From positions 1,736,001 to 1,800,000 of the forward strand of contig NZ_CP098774.1 of assembly GCF_028473665.1 (NCBI RefSeq): DNA of 64,000 nt. The letters run 5' to 3'. Origin of the DNA: Sphingomonas sp. QA11 (GTDB lineage: Bacteria > Pseudomonadota > Alphaproteobacteria > Sphingomonadales > Sphingomonadaceae). The notes under the pieces were generated by a model. The model worked only from the letters and a program-made list of their open reading frames with translations, did not search any database and was not told the DNA's origin. Positions 60,489-64,000 of the stretch are shown here, in pieces. The position numbers and the translations under genes were made by a program. Position 1 is the first letter of the stretch. Each line of letters starts with the position of its first letter.

Positions 60489-62705
60489 ATGACAGCCGAG
60501 ACGGCTCCCGCGAAAAGAACCAAAGCGCTGAGTTTACGCTTCAGCGTGACCCCGTTCGTCGAGTTGCTCGTTCTGGCCGTTGCCGTCGCGATCGCCACTG
60601 GCAGCTATTTCATCATCGTCAGCGGCGCGAATTCCCCGACGCTGCTCACGCCGCTTCTCGTTGCCCTGCTCCTCGTCTCGAATCTGGTGCCGGGCGTCGC
60701 GTTGCTCGTTCTGCTCGGCCGGCGGATCGCCATGCGCCGCGCCGCTCGGTCACCCATGGGCGGACGCGGGCGGCTGCATGTCCGGCTGGTCGCGCTCTTT
60801 TCGGTGATCGCGGCGGCGCCGACCTTGCTCCTCGTGATTTTCGCCTCGCTCCTGTTCCAGTACGGCGTTGAATTCTGGTTTTCCGACCGCGCCCGGGGCA
60901 TGCTGGAGAATGCGACATCGCTGGCGCAGGAGAATTACAAGGCGGAACTCCACCGTGTCAGTGAGGAAACGCTGACGATGAGCGGGGATCTCGCCGACTA
61001 TCTGAAATCCTATTCGATCGACAGCGACGAGTTTTCCAAGGGGTTCGGCTTCCAAGTATTTCGCCGGAACCTGTCAGAGGCAGTGATCACGCGTGTCATG
61101 CCGGACGGGCAGATGCAGGCGCTGGCACTGGTGAACCCCTATGACCGGGCGCTCGACCGGGTCATCACCGCCCCGATGATCACCGGGATCAATCGCGGTT
61201 CGCCGAGCGTCATCGTACAGAACAAGGATCGCGCGGCTGCCGTCGTGAAGCTTGCCTATGGCAACAACACCTATCTCTATGCCGCCCGCATCTTCGACCC
61301 GCAGCTTGCCACCCAGTTGAAGCGTGGCGAGACCATCCTGAGCGACTACAGGACCTTGCAGACGCGCTCACGCTCGTTGCAGCTCAAATTCAATGCTGCA
61401 TTGTTGTTCATTTCCCTGCTGATCGTCGGGATCGCGGTGTGGATCGCGCTCGAGGTCGCAGACCGGCTCGTCCGGCCCGTGGGCGAACTCGTCGCGGCCG
61501 CGCATCGGGTCGCCACTGGCGATCTCACCGCACGCGTGCCAACACCGAAGACCGATGACGAGGTCGGCACCCTCGGCACTGCATTCAATCAGATGACCCG
61601 CCGGTTGCAAGAACAGACCGGTGCGCTCGAAAGCCGCCGCGCTCTGATCGAGGCGGTGATGTCGGGGGTTACCGCTGGCGTCATCTCGATCGCCGGGGAC
61701 GGAACGATCCGGCTGATCAACCGGTCGGCGGCGATGCTGCTCCACACCGGCGACGAGGATCTTGTCGGCAAGCCGCTCGCGGACATTTCGCCCGAGCTAG
61801 ACGCGGTGATCCGCGGCGAGACGCGCGAGGCGATCGTCGAGGTCGATGTCGACGGAGAGCCCCGGACTCTGGCCGTGAAGATCGCGCGTGCCGATGAAGG
61901 GCCGATCCTGACGTTCGACGACATCACCGGGCAATTGCTCGACCAGCGCCGGGCTGCCTGGGCCGATGTCGCGCGCCGCATCGCGCACGAGATCAAGAAT
62001 CCGCTGACCCCGATCCAGCTCGCCGCCGAGCGGCTGCAGCGGCGCTACAACAAGCAGCTTCCGAATGACGACGGCACCTTCACGCGCCTGACCGAGACGA
62101 TCGTCCGCCAGGTCGGTGACTTGCGGCGGATGGTCGACGAATTCTCGTCCTTCGCCCGCATGCCGAAGCCGACCTTCCATGAGGAATCGCTGGTCGATAT
62201 CGCGCGACAAACCCTGTTCCTTCACGAGGTCGCGCATCCTTCGATCCACTTCGATCTCGTCCATGACGATCCCGCCCCGATGCTGGTGTGCGATCGCCGC
62301 CAGATCGGCCAGGCGCTGACCAACATCGTCAAGAATGCCGTGGAGGCGATCGAGGCGCGCGCAGAGGGGAGCGAAGGCGCGGTCACCATGACGCTTACGC
62401 AGCAGGGCGCGTCGCTCGTCGTCACGGTCGCCGACGACGGAGTCGGCCTCCCCGTGGCACGAGAGCGGCTGGTCGAACCCTATGTGACGACCCGCGCCCG
62501 CGGCACCGGTCTTGGCCTCGCGATCGTGAAGAAGATCGTCGAGGAACATTGCGGCACGATCGCCTTCACTGACCGCGAGGGGGGCGGGACGGTGGTGACA
62601 ATGGCGTTCGATACCGCATCGCTCGCGGCAATGGACACCGGCGGCCGCGACACGACGGAGGGGGAAGACCGTCGCACACCTGAACTCACGCGAAATCGGA
62701 CCTGA
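60489..62705 (+). CDS. ntrY: Membrane sensor histidine kinase NtrY
   Basis: A 738-residue kinase. N-terminal membrane spans (about residues 20-45, 55-78 and 95-120: FVELLVLAVAVAIATGSYFI, PLLVALLLVSNLVPGVALLV) precede a periplasmic or cytosolic domain of about 170 residues and a further span (AALLFISLLIVGIAVWIALE). HAMP follows (RVATGDLTARVP), then PAS (LIEAVMSGVTAGVISIAGDG), the His in RRIAHEIKNPLTPIQLAAER, and the HATPase domain. The ATG at 60489 lies in an AT-rich gap after ntrC, which may hold its own promoter. Partner is NtrX. Confidence 0.96.
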   Translation: MTAETAPAKRTKALSLRFSVTPFVELLVLAVAVAIATGSYFIIVSGANSPTLLTPLLVALLLVSNLVPGVALLVLLGRRIAMRRAARSPMGGRGRLHVRLVALFSVIAAAPTLLLVIFASLLFQYGVEFWFSDRARGMLENATSLAQENYKAELHRVSEETLTMSGDLADYLKSYSIDSDEFSKGFGFQVFRRNLSEAVITRVMPDGQMQALALVNPYDRALDRVITAPMITGINRGSPSVIVQNKDRAAAVVKLAYGNNTYLYAARIFDPQLATQLKRGETILSDYRTLQTRSRSLQLKFNAALLFISLLIVGIAVWIALEVADRLVRPVGELVAAAHRVATGDLTARVPTPKTDDEVGTLGTAFNQMTRRLQEQTGALESRRALIEAVMSGVTAGVISIAGDGTIRLINRSAAMLLHTGDEDLVGKPLADISPELDAVIRGETREAIVEVDVDGEPRTLAVKIARADEGPILTFDDITGQLLDQRRAAWADVARRIAHEIKNPLTPIQLAAERLQRRYNKQLPNDDGTFTRLTETIVRQVGDLRRMVDEFSSFARMPKPTFHEESLVDIARQTLFLHEVAHPSIHFDLVHDDPAPMLVCDRRQIGQALTNIVKNAVEAIEARAEGSEGAVTMTLTQQGASLVVTVADDGVGLPVARERLVEPYVTTRARGTGLGLAIVKKIVEEHCGTIAFTDREGGGTVVTMAFDTASLAAMDTGGRDTTEGEDRRTPELTRNRT

Positions 62706-62708
62706 ACT

Positions 62709-64000
62709 ATGGCACTCGACATCCTCATCGTCGACGACGAGCACGACATTCGCGAACTCGTCGCGGGCGTGCTTGAAGACGAAGGCTATGAGACGCGCGG
62801 TGCGGCGGACAGCGACGCCGCGCTTGAAGCGATCTCCGCCCGCCGCCCCTCGCTGGTGCTGCTCGACGTGTGGTTGCAGGGATCGCGCCTGGACGGGCTT
62901 GAGCTGCTCGACGAGATGAAGCGCCGCGACCCGTCGATTCCGGTGCTGGTCATCTCGGGTCATGGCAATCTCGACACCGCGGTGGCTGCGATCCGGCGCG
63001 GCGCCGCCGACTTCATCGAAAAGCCGTTCGAGGCTGAACGCTTGTTGCTGATGGTCGCGCGTGCGACCGAGACGGAGCGGCTCCGGCGCGAGGTGGCATC
63101 GCTACGCGCCTCGGTCGGCGCCAACAACGATCTGACCGGCAACTCCACCGCGATCAACGGTGTCCGCGCGACGCTGAAGCGTGTCGCCTCGACCGGCAGC
63201 CGCGTGCTGGTGATGGGCGCTGCCGGCGTCGGCAAGGAAGTCGCCGCGCGGCTGCTCCACGGCTGGAGCCAGCGGGCCGGCGCGCCCTTCGTCATCGTCA
63301 GCGCGGCGCGGATGACGCCCGAGCGGGTCGACGAGGAATTGTTCGGGGTGGAGGAGGGGGGGCAGCTCGTCCGCTCCGGCCTGCTCGAACAGGCGCATGG
63401 CGGCACCCTGTTCCTCGACGAGATAGCGGACATGCCGATCGCGACCCAGGCGCGAATCCTGCGCGTGCTGACCGATCAGAGCTTCACCCGGGTCGGCGGC
63501 CAGCGAGTCGTGAAGGTCGATGTCCGGGTCGTCTCCGCCACTGCGCGCGACCTGACGCTAGAGATCGCCGAAGGGCGTTTCCGCGAGGACCTCTATTACC
63601 GCCTCAACGTCGTCCCCGTGCTGATTCCCGGCCTGGCCGAGCGGCGCGAGGATATTCCGGCGCTGGTCGGCCATTTCATCGCGCACTACGCCTCCGAACG
63701 CCGCGTACCGACGCCGGAGATCGCGCCCGATGCGATGGTCGCACTGCAAAGCTATGAATGGCCGGGCAATGTTCGCCAGTTGCGCAACGTGGTCGAGCGC
63801 ACGGTCATCATGGCACCGGGCGACCGGATCGGCCGAATCGACCTCGATCTCCTGCCGGCCGAGGTGCTGGGCGATCCGGGCGAGATGGGCGGCAGCACCA
63901 ACGCGATCATGGGATCGCCGTTGCGCGAGGCGCGCGAGACCTTCGAGCGCGAATATCTGCGCATCCAGATCCGTCGTTTCTCGGGCAATATCTCGCGCAC
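62709..64000 (+). CDS. ntrX: Response regulator NtrX, 3' end outside window
   Basis: The first 430 residues are present; the frame is open to the window end. The receiver begins MALDILIVDDEHDIRELVAG, with the phospho-Asp in LVLLDVWLQG and the Lys in FIEKPF. The AAA+ domain has Walker A GAAGVGKE (170-177) and LFLDEIADMP. The GAFTGA loop that contacts sigma-54 is absent: the region between EELFG and LLEQAHGGT reads VEEGGQLVRSG. This loss is known in alphaproteobacterial NtrX. The Fis-type DNA-binding domain is just being reached (FEREYLRIQIRRFSGNIS). It is three bases from ntrY. Confidence 0.96.
   Translation, partial: MALDILIVDDEHDIRELVAGVLEDEGYETRGAADSDAALEAISARRPSLVLLDVWLQGSRLDGLELLDEMKRRDPSIPVLVISGHGNLDTAVAAIRRGAADFIEKPFEAERLLLMVARATETERLRREVASLRASVGANNDLTGNSTAINGVRATLKRVASTGSRVLVMGAAGVGKEVAARLLHGWSQRAGAPFVIVSAARMTPERVDEELFGVEEGGQLVRSGLLEQAHGGTLFLDEIADMPIATQARILRVLTDQSFTRVGGQRVVKVDVRVVSATARDLTLEIAEGRFREDLYYRLNVVPVLIPGLAERREDIPALVGHFIAHYASERRVPTPEIAPDAMVALQSYEWPGNVRQLRNVVERTVIMAPGDRIGRIDLDLLPAEVLGDPGEMGGSTNAIMGSPLREARETFEREYLRIQIRRFSGNISR

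Overview
The window is a GC-rich chromosomal segment from an alphaproteobacterium, most likely a sphingomonad (Sphingomonas or a close relative). This rests on gene families and gene order: mfd-sdhE-recG, serS-surE-NlpD-like peptidase, lptD-surA-pdxA-rsmA, pepA-holC-ndk, purM/purN with hdaA-ppk1-ppx, rnd-aspS, and ispDF-dusB-ntrBC-ntrYX, together with RcdA and DksA of alphaproteobacterial type. No rRNA, tRNA, CRISPR array, prophage, insertion sequence or defence locus was recognised. Nearly all of it is well-conserved chromosomal backbone.

Layout. 1-3260: end of an EAL phosphodiesterase, a small exported NTF2-like protein, a membrane hybrid histidine kinase, and a gene-free stretch with a short repeat family. 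3261-9247: mfd, sdhE, recG. 9250-11188: an M23-type peptidase homologue between two similar PilZ proteins. 11325-15733: tyrS, an NlpD-like lipoprotein, surE, serS. 15863-19361: a Gly/Ser-rich surface protein with a PEP-CTERM-like tail, dksA, a third PilZ protein, two divergent YdcH/DUF465 genes and rcdA. 19399-25803: a DUF2141 protein, a glycosyltransferase overlapping a ChbG-type deacetylase, and a sigma factor/FecR/TonB receptor module. 25837-31298: nitronate monooxygenase, M1 aminopeptidase, an RNA m5C methyltransferase and a TPR protein. 31324-36889 (minus): lptD-surA-pdxA-rsmA, for outer-membrane assembly, pyridoxine synthesis and rRNA methylation. 37050-40160: pepA, holC, ndk, a GNAT. 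40192-43042 (minus): an unknown membrane protein, MmcQ/YjbR, purN, purM. 43104-48665: DUF2066 protein, hdaA, ppk1, ppx. 48679-50132 (minus): I78 inhibitor and rnd. 50235-53621: aspS, ppk2, carbonic anhydrase. 53771-55188: lipA and a COQ10/RatA protein. 55134-56806 (minus): cinA C-terminal type and ispDF. 56893-64000: dusB, ntrB, ntrC, ntrY and ntrX (cut by the window end).

Themes. Cyclic-di-GMP signalling recurs (one EAL protein, three PilZ proteins with both ligand motifs). Polyphosphate is made, used and degraded by three genes within 8 kb (ppk1, ppx, ppk2). Nitrogen signalling is represented by both Ntr two-component pairs. The cell cycle appears through rcdA and hdaA. Several intergenic palindromic elements look like dispersed repeat families: AACAGGGAA repeats at 3006-3164, paired hairpin elements at 6741 and 52071, a long inverted repeat at 38519-38666, and a REP-like element at 41827-41934. 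No clearly new biological system was found. The items most worth a second look are the PEP-CTERM-like low-complexity protein, the PilZ-M23-PilZ cluster, the glycosyltransferase/deacetylase pair and the repeat elements.
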